Part shown: one piece after another, positions 17,029-24,998 of the stretch | How positions within the stretch are numbered: position 1 is the first letter of the stretch | Layout of the letters: each line of letters starts with the position of its first letter | Origin: Opitutaceae bacterium | GTDB taxonomy: Bacteria; Verrucomicrobiota; Verrucomicrobiia; Opitutales; Opitutaceae | Reading direction: 5' to 3' | DNA length: 62,210 bases | NCBI GenBank assembly: GCA_017994935.1 | Contig: JAGOJU010000019.1 | Span: forward strand, 1 to 62,210 | Notes under the pieces: generated by a model | The model's database searches: none | Seen by the model: only the letters and a program-made list of their open reading frames with translations | Told to the model about the DNA's origin: nothing | Program-made: the position numbers and the translations under genes

Positions 17029-17408
17029 AGCATTTTCGTTATGCCCTGGATCCGCTGTGCCTTGCAGCGATCGGCCTGTACGCGCTGAATCGCTGGCTCG
17101 GCGAGGCCCATGTGCATTCCGTTTTCCTCCATTCGAATTTCAACGATCTGCTGACCATACCTGCGGCGCTGCCGCTGGTCCTGTGGGCGCAGAGGAGGTT
17201 GGGCTGGAGGTCGCACGACGGCGCGCCGCGCGTCTCCGAAGTCGTGTTTCATGCCGCAATCTGGTCCCTCGTCTGCGAAGTCATCGGTCCCTTCCTTTTC
17301 CATCACGGCACCGCGGACTGGAAGGATGTCGCCGCCTATTTTGCCGGCGGAGGCGTCGCGCTGCTGGTCTGGAATCGCCGCGCACCCGCTTCATGCGAGG
17401 CGGCATGA
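17025..17408 (+). CDS. integral membrane protein of unknown function
   Basis: About 127 residues from the GTG at 17025; the frame also extends upstream to 16968, but that reading overlaps the small peptide. Three to four hydrophobic stretches are visible (PLCLAAIGLYAL, LLTIPAALPLVLW, HAAIWSLVCEVIGPFLF, VAAYFAGGGVALLVW), giving a small polytopic inner-membrane protein. Two histidine-containing segments (HVHSVFLH and FHHG) could bind a ligand or metal. The gene overlaps its predecessor by GTGA and its successor by ATGA, the pattern of a tightly coupled three-gene unit. I do not recognise a family with certainty. Confidence 0.6.
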   Translation: MKHFRYALDPLCLAAIGLYALNRWLGEAHVHSVFLHSNFNDLLTIPAALPLVLWAQRRLGWRSHDGAPRVSEVVFHAAIWSLVCEVIGPFLFHHGTADWKDVAAYFAGGGVALLVWNRRAPASCEAA

Positions 17409-18046
17409 ATTTCGACCGCTTGGCGCCCGTCTATCGGGGGCTCGAGTGGGTCCTCGCCGGCAGCATCCTTCAGAACGCGCGCACGTGTCATTTCGATCGC
17501 CTGGGAGAGGCCAGGCAAATTCTGGTCGTCGGCGAGGGAGTCGGGCGCAGCCTTGAGCAGCTCGTCCGCCGCGCGCCCGCCGCAAAAATCACCGTGGTCG
17601 AGGCGAGCGCCGGCATGATCGAGGTCGCACGGAGGCGTCTCGCGGGGAAGCATGTCTCCGTCGATCGGGTCACCTGGCACCACGGCGACATCCGGAGCTG
17701 GGACATTGAAACTCGTTCCTTTGACACGGTGATCACGCCGTTCGTGATGGATTGTTTCCTGCCCGCCGATGTGGAGGCGATCGTCGCGCGCATCCGCCGC
17801 GCAGTAAGTCCGGGAGGGCAATGGCTGCATGCGGATTTCCAGATTCCGCCACGTGGATGGCGTCGCGCGCGTGCGCGCCTGATCCATGCGCTCATGTACC
17901 GGACATTTCGCACCCTGGTGAATCTGGAAGCAGGAAAAGTAGCTCCAGCGGGCCCGAGCCTCGAACGCGCGGGATTTCGGCTCGAATCGAAGGTGGAGCG
18001 ATGCGGTGCACTGATCTGCTCCGAACTCTGGCGTCTGCCGCGTTGA
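17405..18046 (+). CDS. class I SAM-dependent methyltransferase
   Basis: A 213-residue cytoplasmic methyltransferase. Motif I is represented by ILVVGEGVGRSLEQL, motif II by VVEASAGMIEVARRRL, then HHGDIRSWD and a late LHADFQIP, as in Methyltransf_11/25 domains. The first glycine-rich loop reads GEGVG, a common variant of GxGxG. The ATG at 17405 overlaps the stop of the membrane protein by four bases (ATGA), so the two are co-translated; the longer frame beginning at 16994 is only a shadow. The preceding membrane proteins suggest a membrane-associated or lipid-like substrate, but this is inference. It converges with pdxA. Confidence 0.8.
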   Translation: MNFDRLAPVYRGLEWVLAGSILQNARTCHFDRLGEARQILVVGEGVGRSLEQLVRRAPAAKITVVEASAGMIEVARRRLAGKHVSVDRVTWHHGDIRSWDIETRSFDTVITPFVMDCFLPADVEAIVARIRRAVSPGGQWLHADFQIPPRGWRRARARLIHALMYRTFRTLVNLEAGKVAPAGPSLERAGFRLESKVERCGALICSELWRLPR

Positions 18047-18082
18047 TTTCCCTCTTCTTCCTGCAACGTCAGCGTCACGCCG

Positions 18083-19009
18083 TCACGCCCGGTTTCCACG
18101 CAGCCGGATCAGTTTGCGGGCAACCGTGACGGCATTTGCGAAGCTGCGCGGATTGGCGAGTCCCTTGCCGGCGATTGCAAACGCGGTCCCATGATCCGGG
18201 CTTGTCCGCACATGTGGCAGGCCAAGCGTGACATTCACGGCGTCGTCAAAGTCCACCAGCTTCAATGGCGCAAGCCCCTGGTCGTGGTACAGCGCAAGGA
18301 CGACATCAAACTCCCCGTTCATGGCCCGCCTGAACAGCGTGTCTCCCGGCTGGCAGAGCGAAAGTCCTGGATGCACGACCTTCTGCCGCGTCAGGATCGG
18401 GTCTATCAGCTCGCGCTCCTCGGATCCCAGCAGGCCGCCCTCGCCCGCGTGCGGATTGAGTCCGCAGACTCCCACCCGCGGAGCGGAAAATCCTTCCGCC
18501 CTTGCGAGTTCCACGGCGGCTCGAATTGCGCGTCCGAATTCCGCCTCGGTCAGATGCGCGTGAACCTCCCTCAACGGAATGTGCCACGTGAGAAGTACGA
18601 CCCGGAGTTTGCCCCCGCAGAAAGCCATCGTCGGTTCCCCGCCCCACCGGGACGCAAAAAACTCGGTCTGACCGGGAAAGGGATAACCGATGCGTGCGAG
18701 TTGGGACTTGCTCACGGGACCCGTCACGACGCCGGCAAACTCGCCACTCACGCATCCGGCTGCGGCGCGCTCCATCGCATCCCAGGCCACGCGGGCACCC
18801 GTCTCATCAGGCTGCCCGGGAACGGCCGGATCGCACCCCGCCCCGACCGCAATTCGCTGGTCATCCCGCAGGGGAAGCGTCGCAAGCCAATCACCCGGCC
18901 CAATCACCGCAACCTCGCCGCTCAACTCCGGGGCCATGGTTATCCATCGCCCGATGACCTCGGGCCCGATTCCGGCAGGATCGCCGCAGGTGATCGCCAG
19001 GCGCATCAT
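18083..19009 (-). CDS. pdxA: 4-hydroxythreonine-4-phosphate dehydrogenase
   Basis: A 308-residue cytoplasmic enzyme of DXP-dependent pyridoxal 5'-phosphate synthesis. It begins with LAITCGDPAGIGPEV, the PdxA signature, and has TGPVSK, the HIPLREVHAHL segment, GLNPHAGEGG and LYHDQGLAPLK, which include the metal-binding histidines and substrate-binding residues. The length is slightly below the usual 320-330. Its ATG overlaps the lpxA stop, so the two genes are coupled at the end of a minus-strand run from aroB. Confidence 0.95.
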   Translation of the reverse strand: MMRLAITCGDPAGIGPEVIGRWITMAPELSGEVAVIGPGDWLATLPLRDDQRIAVGAGCDPAVPGQPDETGARVAWDAMERAAAGCVSGEFAGVVTGPVSKSQLARIGYPFPGQTEFFASRWGGEPTMAFCGGKLRVVLLTWHIPLREVHAHLTEAEFGRAIRAAVELARAEGFSAPRVGVCGLNPHAGEGGLLGSEERELIDPILTRQKVVHPGLSLCQPGDTLFRRAMNGEFDVVLALYHDQGLAPLKLVDFDDAVNVTLGLPHVRTSPDHGTAFAIAGKGLANPRSFANAVTVARKLIRLRGNRA

Positions 19010-19761
19010 TCCGCGTTGTCTCCGTCACCCCCGCCCCTCCTCGGACGCGAGAAGCCGCGTTTGCCTCCGGCGAAAAATTCCAGGAACACCTTCACCTCCG
19101 GTGCCAACGCCCGCGGCAGAGCTTCCGCGGCAATCGTGCGAATGTTTCCAGACTTGAAAAAAACATGCCGGAACACCTCCTTGAGTTCGCGGATGCTCTC
19201 ACGGGGAAGCCCCCGCCGCTTCAGCCCGACAAGGTTCAGCCCGGCAAGTTCGTCCCGCTCCGCGACCATCGAGAACGGCGGCACATCGACCGTGATGCGG
19301 GCCAGCCCTCCGATCATCGCACCTTCTCCGACCCGGCAGAACTGGTGAATCGCACAGCCGCCACCTATAAACGCGCGATCCGCGACCTGCACGTGCCCCG
19401 CCAGGAGCACATTGTTCGCGAGCACCACGTGATCCCCCACCTGGGAATCATGCCCCAGGTGCACCCCGGCCATGAGAAAACAATTCCTGCCGACGGTCGT
19501 GAAGGACTCCGGCTTCGTCGAACGATTGATCGTCACGAACTCCCGCAGGGTCGTGCCCTCCCCGACACGCACCCCTGAAATTGTCGCGGAGGAAAACCGG
19601 AGATCCTGCGGCTCCCCGCCGATTACAGCATAGGGGTGGACTACGACATTCGCGCCCAGCTGGGTGCCCCGCCGAAGCATGGCGCCTTGCATCACCGTGA
19701 CACCCGGCTCAAGGGTGACACCATCTTCAATGATCGCTTGCGGGTGTAGGGTGACACTCAT
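19006..19761 (-). CDS. lpxA: acyl-ACP--UDP-N-acetylglucosamine O-acyltransferase
   Basis: A 251-residue left-handed beta-helix acyltransferase, first step of lipid A synthesis. Hexapeptide repeats run from residue 10 to about 180. The catalytic His is in HLGHDSQVG, His104, followed by VVLANNVLLAGHV as in LpxA rather than LpxD. The C-terminal helical part (about 190-251) holds the LVGLKRRGLP segment typical of LpxA. It shows that the organism builds an LPS outer membrane. It overlaps pdxA at its stop and follows the unknown gene by about 40 bases. Confidence 0.94.
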   Translation of the reverse strand: MSVTLHPQAIIEDGVTLEPGVTVMQGAMLRRGTQLGANVVVHPYAVIGGEPQDLRFSSATISGVRVGEGTTLREFVTINRSTKPESFTTVGRNCFLMAGVHLGHDSQVGDHVVLANNVLLAGHVQVADRAFIGGGCAIHQFCRVGEGAMIGGLARITVDVPPFSMVAERDELAGLNLVGLKRRGLPRESIRELKEVFRHVFFKSGNIRTIAAEALPRALAPEVKVFLEFFAGGKRGFSRPRRGGGDGDNAE

Positions 19762-19800
19762 GCTGTGTTGGAGTCTTGTGGCGACCTTCCGCCGGCATTC

Positions 19801-20427
19801 TCAGGGCTTTGGTTTCTGCGACAGCAGGTCCATCTGGGGATCCTTCAGGAGGTCGTAATTCTTGAGGATGCGCATCACCTGAAGCGTGTCGCTCTTGCGG
19901 TAGCTCAGGTTCGTTTCGATGTTCTCGATCAGGTCCTGGAGCATGGCGCGAAAGGAAATGATGCCGTCGACCCCTCGCTCCTTGAGCATCTGCACGCTTT
20001 GCGAACGATAGGGCTCCTGGGTGGGCAGGCTCGGCAGGACCAGAACGCGCGTGATTTCCCCGCCATCAGCCGCGCCGCCGCCGGTCCCGTCCGCATTCGG
20101 GAAGAAGCGCGCCGCCTGCTTCAGGACACTGCCTTCCAGGAAACGGAATATCTCGGGCGAATTCTTCAGCATGCCTGGAGTGAAGACGTCCGTATGCCAC
20201 GGCTTGATCGCCACAACGGCCTGGTGAAGGTACTGGAGTTCGTTCACGAACAGGAAAAAGTCCGGTTTCCTCCCACCGCGCTGCCACGCGGGATTGTAGA
20301 CAAGCAGATCGATCTCCTCGTCGGTGGTCTTCCGGCGGGCGGTCACCTGGTACTTGCGCATCTGCCGGACCAGAAATCCGTTCTGCTCGAAATACTCCCG
20401 GACAATGCTCTCGTCGATGGCGGCCAT
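19801..20427 (-). CDS. uncharacterised protein with possible PD-(D/E)XK nuclease-like fold
   Basis: A 208-residue soluble protein between aroB (24-base gap) and lpxA. I do not recognise a named family. The N-terminal 100 residues follow the order of a PD-(D/E)XK core: a helix with ESIVREYFEQNGF, a strand with DEEIDLLVYNP (acidic motif), another strand with FFLFVNEL, and AVVAIKPWHT supplying a lysine but with Ala where the catalytic Glu is normally found. This would make it a divergent or inactive member. The C-terminal part has a Gly-rich linker (GTGGGAADGG) and a helical tail with SYRKSDTLQVMRILKNYDLL. The location in a biosynthetic operon gives no direct clue to the role. Confidence 0.75.
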   Translation of the reverse strand: MAAIDESIVREYFEQNGFLVRQMRKYQVTARRKTTDEEIDLLVYNPAWQRGGRKPDFFLFVNELQYLHQAVVAIKPWHTDVFTPGMLKNSPEIFRFLEGSVLKQAARFFPNADGTGGGAADGGEITRVLVLPSLPTQEPYRSQSVQMLKERGVDGIISFRAMLQDLIENIETNLSYRKSDTLQVMRILKNYDLLKDPQMDLLSQKPKP

Positions 20428-20451
20428 GAAGGTTCCGGTTCGATCCCCGTT

Positions 20452-21540
20452 CTATGCCACGGCACCCACCTCACGGAAGGCTGAACTCGCCAGGCCAGGA
20501 TCGACATCGCCCTGCGTCACCGCCTCGCCGAGCTTTTTCAGCACCACAAAACGAAGCCGGCCGGCCCGGACTTTCTTGTCGCGAGCCATCGCCTCCGTCA
20601 GGACCGATAGCGAAATGGGATCGCGCAGACGCACGGGGAGCCCATGTGAAAGTACCAGTGATTCGACGCGGGCGACGTCCGCAGGACTCAGGTATCCAAG
20701 TTTCAACGACAACCTCGCCGCCGCGGCCAGGCCGATTGCGACTGCCTCGCCATGCAGGTAGGAACCGTAGGCTGTCGCCTGTTCAATGGCATGCCCGAAG
20801 GTATGACCGAGGTTGAGCAGCGCCCGCCCTCCCTGCGCCGCACGTTCAAATTCATCGGCTTCGACAACCCGCGCCTTCGCCTCACAACAGCGCCGAATGA
20901 CATCCGCAAGGTCGGAGCTCCTCGGAGAAAGCGGAGATTTCTCCAGACGCTCCAGCAGGCCGGGGTCGCCCAGCAGTCCGCACTTGATGACCTCTGCAGT
21001 TCCTGCCGCGAACTCCCGCGCGGGCAGCGTGCCGAGCATGTCCGTCGAGACGAAGACCGTCGCCGGCTGATGAAACGCGCCCACAAGATTTTTCCCCGCG
21101 GAGAGATTGATGCCTGTTTTTCCGCCCACCGAACTGTCCACCATCGCCAGCAGGGTCGTCGGCACCTGCCAGAACGGGATTCCACGGAGAAAACTCGCCG
21201 CGGCAAATCCGGCAAGGTCACCGATCACACCGCCTCCGATCGCAATCAGCACGCTGCTCCGGTCGAGGCGGTGAGCCGCCATGAAATCGAGTATGCGTCC
21301 AAGGTTCGCGAGCGACTTGCTCGTTTCACCCGGGGAGACCAGCAGTCGCGGCGTGTCGCCCGTCATGGCGCCAACGGCCTCCCTTTGCTCTTCCGCAACG
21401 GTCGCATCAAGGACCGCGACCACGTTTCGACCCGCACTTTTCAACTCCTCCCGCCTGGCGCCAATAGCTGTCGAAAGCCCCTCTCCGAAAAATATCGGAT
21501 AACTTCGCTCACCTAGTTTGACAACGTACTCATCAACCAT
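20452..21540 (-). CDS. aroB: 3-dehydroquinate synthase
   Basis: A 362-residue NAD- and metal-dependent enzyme, second step of the shikimate pathway. Motifs visible include GGGVIGDLAGFAA (NAD binding), PTTLLAMVDSSVGGKTGIN, KNLVGAFHQP, EVIKCGLL and NLGHTFGHAIE with the metal-binding histidines. The frame begins at 21555, but ATG 21540 gives the standard start. It is the first gene of a minus-strand group and is divergent from the DoxX gene across about 130 bases. Confidence 0.96.
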   Translation of the reverse strand: MVDEYVVKLGERSYPIFFGEGLSTAIGARREELKSAGRNVVAVLDATVAEEQREAVGAMTGDTPRLLVSPGETSKSLANLGRILDFMAAHRLDRSSVLIAIGGGVIGDLAGFAAASFLRGIPFWQVPTTLLAMVDSSVGGKTGINLSAGKNLVGAFHQPATVFVSTDMLGTLPAREFAAGTAEVIKCGLLGDPGLLERLEKSPLSPRSSDLADVIRRCCEAKARVVEADEFERAAQGGRALLNLGHTFGHAIEQATAYGSYLHGEAVAIGLAAAARLSLKLGYLSPADVARVESLVLSHGLPVRLRDPISLSVLTEAMARDKKVRAGRLRFVVLKKLGEAVTQGDVDPGLASSAFREVGAVA

Positions 21541-21670
21541 GGGATACCCATGCAAGCGGTCTCTCCACCTCCGGTCAACCGTCGACGCTCACGGCAAGCC
21601 CTACGCTGGTCGTTCCTTTGCCTGGTTCTCCCACATGGAAACGCGCATCACCAATCCACCCCTTCTCGCT

Positions 21671-22093
21671 ATGAAAAAACTCCTTCAACTCAACTTCCTC
21701 CCCCGCAGTGCCGACCTGGCGCTTCTCCTCCTCAGGGTCTATTATGGGTTCGCGCTCTTCCTGCTCCATGGCAAGGGCAAGCTCGAAGCCTTCTCCACCA
21801 TGAGGACCACCTTCTACGATCCGCTCGGGGTTGGCCACAGCACCAGCTATTTCCTGGCTCTGTTTGGAGAGGTTGTTTTCCCGATCTTGATCGTGCTTGG
21901 ACTTTTCACCCGGCTGGCCGCCCTCGGATCCGCCTTTGGCCTGAGTGTCGCGTTTTTTCTCATACACAAAGGTCAGCTTTCCGGCCCTTCGAGCGGAGAG
22001 TTGGCGTTTCTCTACATCGGCGCATTCCTCGCCCTTTTCATCGCAGGCGGCGGTCGATTTTCCGTCGACGCCAAGCTGGGCGCGAAGGCCTGA
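21671..22093 (+). CDS. DoxX family membrane protein
   Basis: A 140-residue inner-membrane protein with four predicted helices (ALLLLRVYYGFALFLLHG, YFLALFGEVVFPILIVLGLF, LAALGSAFGLSVAFFLI, ELAFLYIGAFLALFI). The pattern RVYYGFALFLLHGKGKLE and the FGEVVFPILIV segment match DoxX-type proteins, which include quinone oxidoreductase subunits and proteins of unknown function. The ATG at 21671 was chosen because the 51 residues added by the upstream frame are not hydrophobic and lie antisense to the aroB start. About 280 non-coding bases follow, with only a weak 5-bp hairpin near 22113. Confidence 0.85.
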   Translation: MKKLLQLNFLPRSADLALLLLRVYYGFALFLLHGKGKLEAFSTMRTTFYDPLGVGHSTSYFLALFGEVVFPILIVLGLFTRLAALGSAFGLSVAFFLIHKGQLSGPSSGELAFLYIGAFLALFIAGGGRFSVDAKLGAKA

Positions 22094-22375
22094 TGCTTCG
22101 TTGATACCGTAGGGCTGGCGCCTGTCAGCCTGGAGGCGGGCAGCAGCCCAAGCGGCTCACTGGCACAATCGTGACTCCGTATTTCGTCGATCCGTCGTCC
22201 GACCAGGCCGCGCGGCGATTCGCCGCAATCGAGTTTCGAGATTGCGTCGCGTCAGGCACGCCTATCGCAATGCATGAGCGTCCAACTTCCCACTTCCTGA
22301 GGAAACGATATTTGCGGATGGGCTCGGGATTGCCTCTTGGCGGGTAAGAACAAAACCGTTCTGCTCAAGTTTTCC

Positions 22376-23698
22376 GTGTCATCTGCTGTCATCCCTCCTC
22401 GCCGCCCGGTCTCCCTGGGGGTGATCTTTCTCACGCTGTACATCGACCTGATCGGATTCTCGATCGCGTTCCCGCTCGCGCCCGACCTGCTGCGATACTA
22501 CCTCACGGTTGACGGACAAAGCGGGCTTCTTGCGGCGGTTCTGGAGGGGCTCAACACCGTCGCGCGGACCCTCGGTAATGAAACCCACCTGCCGGATGTG
22601 CTGTTCGGAGGGATCATCAGTTCGCTCTTCTCCCTGCTCCAATTTGTCTTTGCCCCCTTCTGGGGGGCGCTCTCGGATCGCCGGGGACGCCGCCCCGTCC
22701 TGCTTTTCACCGTGGCCGGCACCACCCTGAGTTATGCACTGTGGGTGGTGAGCGGATCGTTCTGGCTGTTTGTCTTCTCCAGGATCGTTGCCGGCGCCTT
22801 CGGCGGGAATCTCTCCGTCGCGACGGCTGCGGTGGCGGACGTCACCTCGCGACAGGAGCGCTCGAAGGCGATGGGTCTGGTAGGCGCCGCGTTTGGTCTC
22901 GGCCTGATCACGGGGCCGCTCATCGGTGCATTTTCCGTCATGGTCAATCTGGCCAGCCTCCATCCGGCCCTGACCGCGTGGGGCATCAATCCCTTTTCCT
23001 TTCCAGCCCTCATCGCAACAGTCCTCGGCGCAATCAACCTCGTCTGGATCAGCCGCGCCTTCCACGAAACTCTCCCGCTCGAGTCGCGCGGGCGCCATCG
23101 CGCGACGCGCCTGCGCAATCCGCTGCGATCGCTGCTGGGACTCCCCAATCCCCAGGTGCGAAGGGTCAACCTGGTCGCGTTCATCTACTCCCTCGCATTT
23201 GTCGCGATGGAGTCCTCGCTCACCTTCCTGGCAGCCGAACGTTTTGGATACACCGCGCGCGAAAACGGCCTCCTGATGGTGTTCCTCGGATTCTGCTCCA
23301 TCATCACCCAGGGCATGATCGTGCGCAGGCTCCTGTCGCGCACCACCGAGACCAACGTGCTGAAACTCGGACTCGCCGCCTCCCTGGTGGGCCTCATCGC
23401 CATGGCATTTGCGCCGTCCGCACACTGGCTCTATGCCGGTGTCGCGCTGCTCGCGTTTGGCAGCGGGCTTGTCAATCCGTCGTCCACAGGTCTCATCTCC
23501 CTGTACGCTGCGGAAGACGAACAGGGCAAGGTGCTCGGTCTCTTCCGCTCGCTCGGGTCCCTTTCCCGCGCCATCACCCCGGTTGCGGCTGGGATCGTTT
23601 TCTGGACGGCCGGTTCGTCCGTCCTCTATCTCGTCGGCGCCGCCCTCGCAGCGACGGGATGGCTCGCCAGCCGTTCGCTCCGCCCACCTGCGACATAG
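22376..23698 (+). CDS. MFS transporter, TetA/tetracycline-resistance-like
   Basis: About 440 residues with 12 predicted membrane helices. LGVIFLTLYIDLIGFSIAFPLAPDLL is the first helix of the DHA1/TCR-type group and FAPFWGALSDRRGRRPVLL is the motif A loop between helices 2 and 3, stretched by an insertion of about 30 residues (LEGLNTVARTLGNETHLPD). The C-terminal half repeats the fold. There is no ATG; the GTG at 22376 places 11 residues before helix 1, while a TTG at 22337 would add 13 more. Likely a proton-driven exporter of small molecules. The next gene starts one base after its stop. Confidence 0.85.
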   Translation: MSSAVIPPRRPVSLGVIFLTLYIDLIGFSIAFPLAPDLLRYYLTVDGQSGLLAAVLEGLNTVARTLGNETHLPDVLFGGIISSLFSLLQFVFAPFWGALSDRRGRRPVLLFTVAGTTLSYALWVVSGSFWLFVFSRIVAGAFGGNLSVATAAVADVTSRQERSKAMGLVGAAFGLGLITGPLIGAFSVMVNLASLHPALTAWGINPFSFPALIATVLGAINLVWISRAFHETLPLESRGRHRATRLRNPLRSLLGLPNPQVRRVNLVAFIYSLAFVAMESSLTFLAAERFGYTARENGLLMVFLGFCSIITQGMIVRRLLSRTTETNVLKLGLAASLVGLIAMAFAPSAHWLYAGVALLAFGSGLVNPSSTGLISLYAAEDEQGKVLGLFRSLGSLSRAITPVAAGIVFWTAGSSVLYLVGAALAATGWLASRSLRPPAT

Positions 23699-23699
23699 C

Positions 23700-24980
23700 A
23701 TGAAAGGGGACACGGGAGCGTGTGCTGCGACAGCCCTGCCGCGGAATCGCCGTCGGCCCGCTCCGTCGCGCTCCTGCATCCGCCGGTGCATCACCTCATC
23801 CGTTCGACAGGGATTTCTCTCAGCGGCGTTGATCTGCAGCCTGTTTTTTTCAGGTTGCACGCTGCTGCGGCACGATCCCACGCCCGGTCGAACAAGGCTG
23901 GGCTCCCCCTTGGTCTCGGTGCCGGTGCGCACCGTCGCCAATGTGCTCATCGCCGATCTCAACACCGACCGCCGCACGTCCTGGCGATTCCTCATCGATA
24001 CCGGCTCATCGGTCACGCTCGTGTCGCCTGAATATGCCTCCCGCTTCGGCACCGCTGTGCCCTCTGCCGCCCTGCCGCAGGTCAGTGTTCGTTCCGCCTC
24101 CGGCCAGGATGCGATGCTTCGCGCGGTCACCGTGCGACACATGACCCTGGGCGAGGCCGAGTTCGACCAGGTGCCTGCTCTGGTCTACGACTTCAGCGAA
24201 CTCTCCGCCCATTTCGGCGAGAAGATCGACGGCGTGCTCGGTTTCCCGGTCTTCCGTCAAACGATCCTCACACTCGACTATCCGCACGACCGTCTCCTGC
24301 TCTCCCCGACCGGCGGGGCCGCGACGCTGCGTCCCGGTTCCCCCATCGCATTCGACACCAAGACAAAAACTCCGTTGATTCCAATCGAAGTCGAAGGCCA
24401 GACCCTGGTGGCGCTTATCGATTCGGGAAGCGATGGCGGCCTCCATCTCAACACGGTCGGTCTGAAAACGACCTTCGCCTACGGACCCACCCCCGGGGGT
24501 GTCATCACCACGATGGCCGGGGAGCGCCCGCAGCAGATCGGCCGCCTTGCGGGAACGCTCCGGCTGGGTTCCTACACCGTGCAACGCCCGATCGTGGATC
24601 TCACCGACGAATTGTCCTCCATCGGTGGCGCGATTCTCAAGAACTACGTGCTCACGTTTGACCAGGATCGCGGCAACGTGACTTTCTTCCGGGACTCCTC
24701 CGTCCCGCTCGTGATGCCGCCGCAACCAAGCTCGGGCATGAGCTTCACCCGAACCTCCGCCTACTGGAAGATCGCGGCAGTGATCCCGGGATCGCCCGCC
24801 GCAGCCGCCGGCATCCATGTCGGGGATCTCGTGATACGCATCGACGGCGAACCCGTATCCGAGTGGCCGCTCGAACGATTTGAATCACAGGTCGCATCCG
24901 TCCCGGAAATAGATTTCACCTTCCTTGACGGAGTTGTGGAAACCATCCGCTCCGTCCGGAACTACCCGCTGGTTCCGTAG
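23700..24980 (+). CDS. lipoprotein retropepsin-like aspartic protease with PDZ domain
   Basis: A 426-residue protein. An arginine-rich N-region of about 36 residues precedes a hydrophobic core ending in the lipobox FSGC, indicating export and lipid anchoring. Two aspartic protease half-sites follow: FLIDTGSSVTLVS and, about 145 residues later, LVALIDSGSDGGLHL. One chain thus carries both catalytic Asp residues, rather than one per monomer as in retroviral enzymes. A PDZ domain ends the protein (IPGSPAAAAGIHVGDLVIRIDG). The long N-region leaves the exact start open, since no better start codon is in frame. It probably cleaves or senses envelope proteins; substrate unknown. Confidence 0.85.
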   Translation: MKGDTGACAATALPRNRRRPAPSRSCIRRCITSSVRQGFLSAALICSLFFSGCTLLRHDPTPGRTRLGSPLVSVPVRTVANVLIADLNTDRRTSWRFLIDTGSSVTLVSPEYASRFGTAVPSAALPQVSVRSASGQDAMLRAVTVRHMTLGEAEFDQVPALVYDFSELSAHFGEKIDGVLGFPVFRQTILTLDYPHDRLLLSPTGGAATLRPGSPIAFDTKTKTPLIPIEVEGQTLVALIDSGSDGGLHLNTVGLKTTFAYGPTPGGVITTMAGERPQQIGRLAGTLRLGSYTVQRPIVDLTDELSSIGGAILKNYVLTFDQDRGNVTFFRDSSVPLVMPPQPSSGMSFTRTSAYWKIAAVIPGSPAAAAGIHVGDLVIRIDGEPVSEWPLERFESQVASVPEIDFTFLDGVVETIRSVRNYPLVP

Positions 24981-24998
24981 TCAAGGCGGGCAGTTCCC

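Noticed and set aside
20428..20451. GGTTCGATCC resembling a tRNA T-arm
   Set aside because: Only 24 bases lie between two genes, and no acceptor or anticodon stem can be formed around it.
22379..24142. A 587-codon minus-strand frame rich in Arg, Glu and Gly
   Set aside because: It overlaps an MFS transporter and an aspartic protease on the plus strand, both with clear motifs. The charged composition mirrors the hydrophobic codons of the opposite strand.
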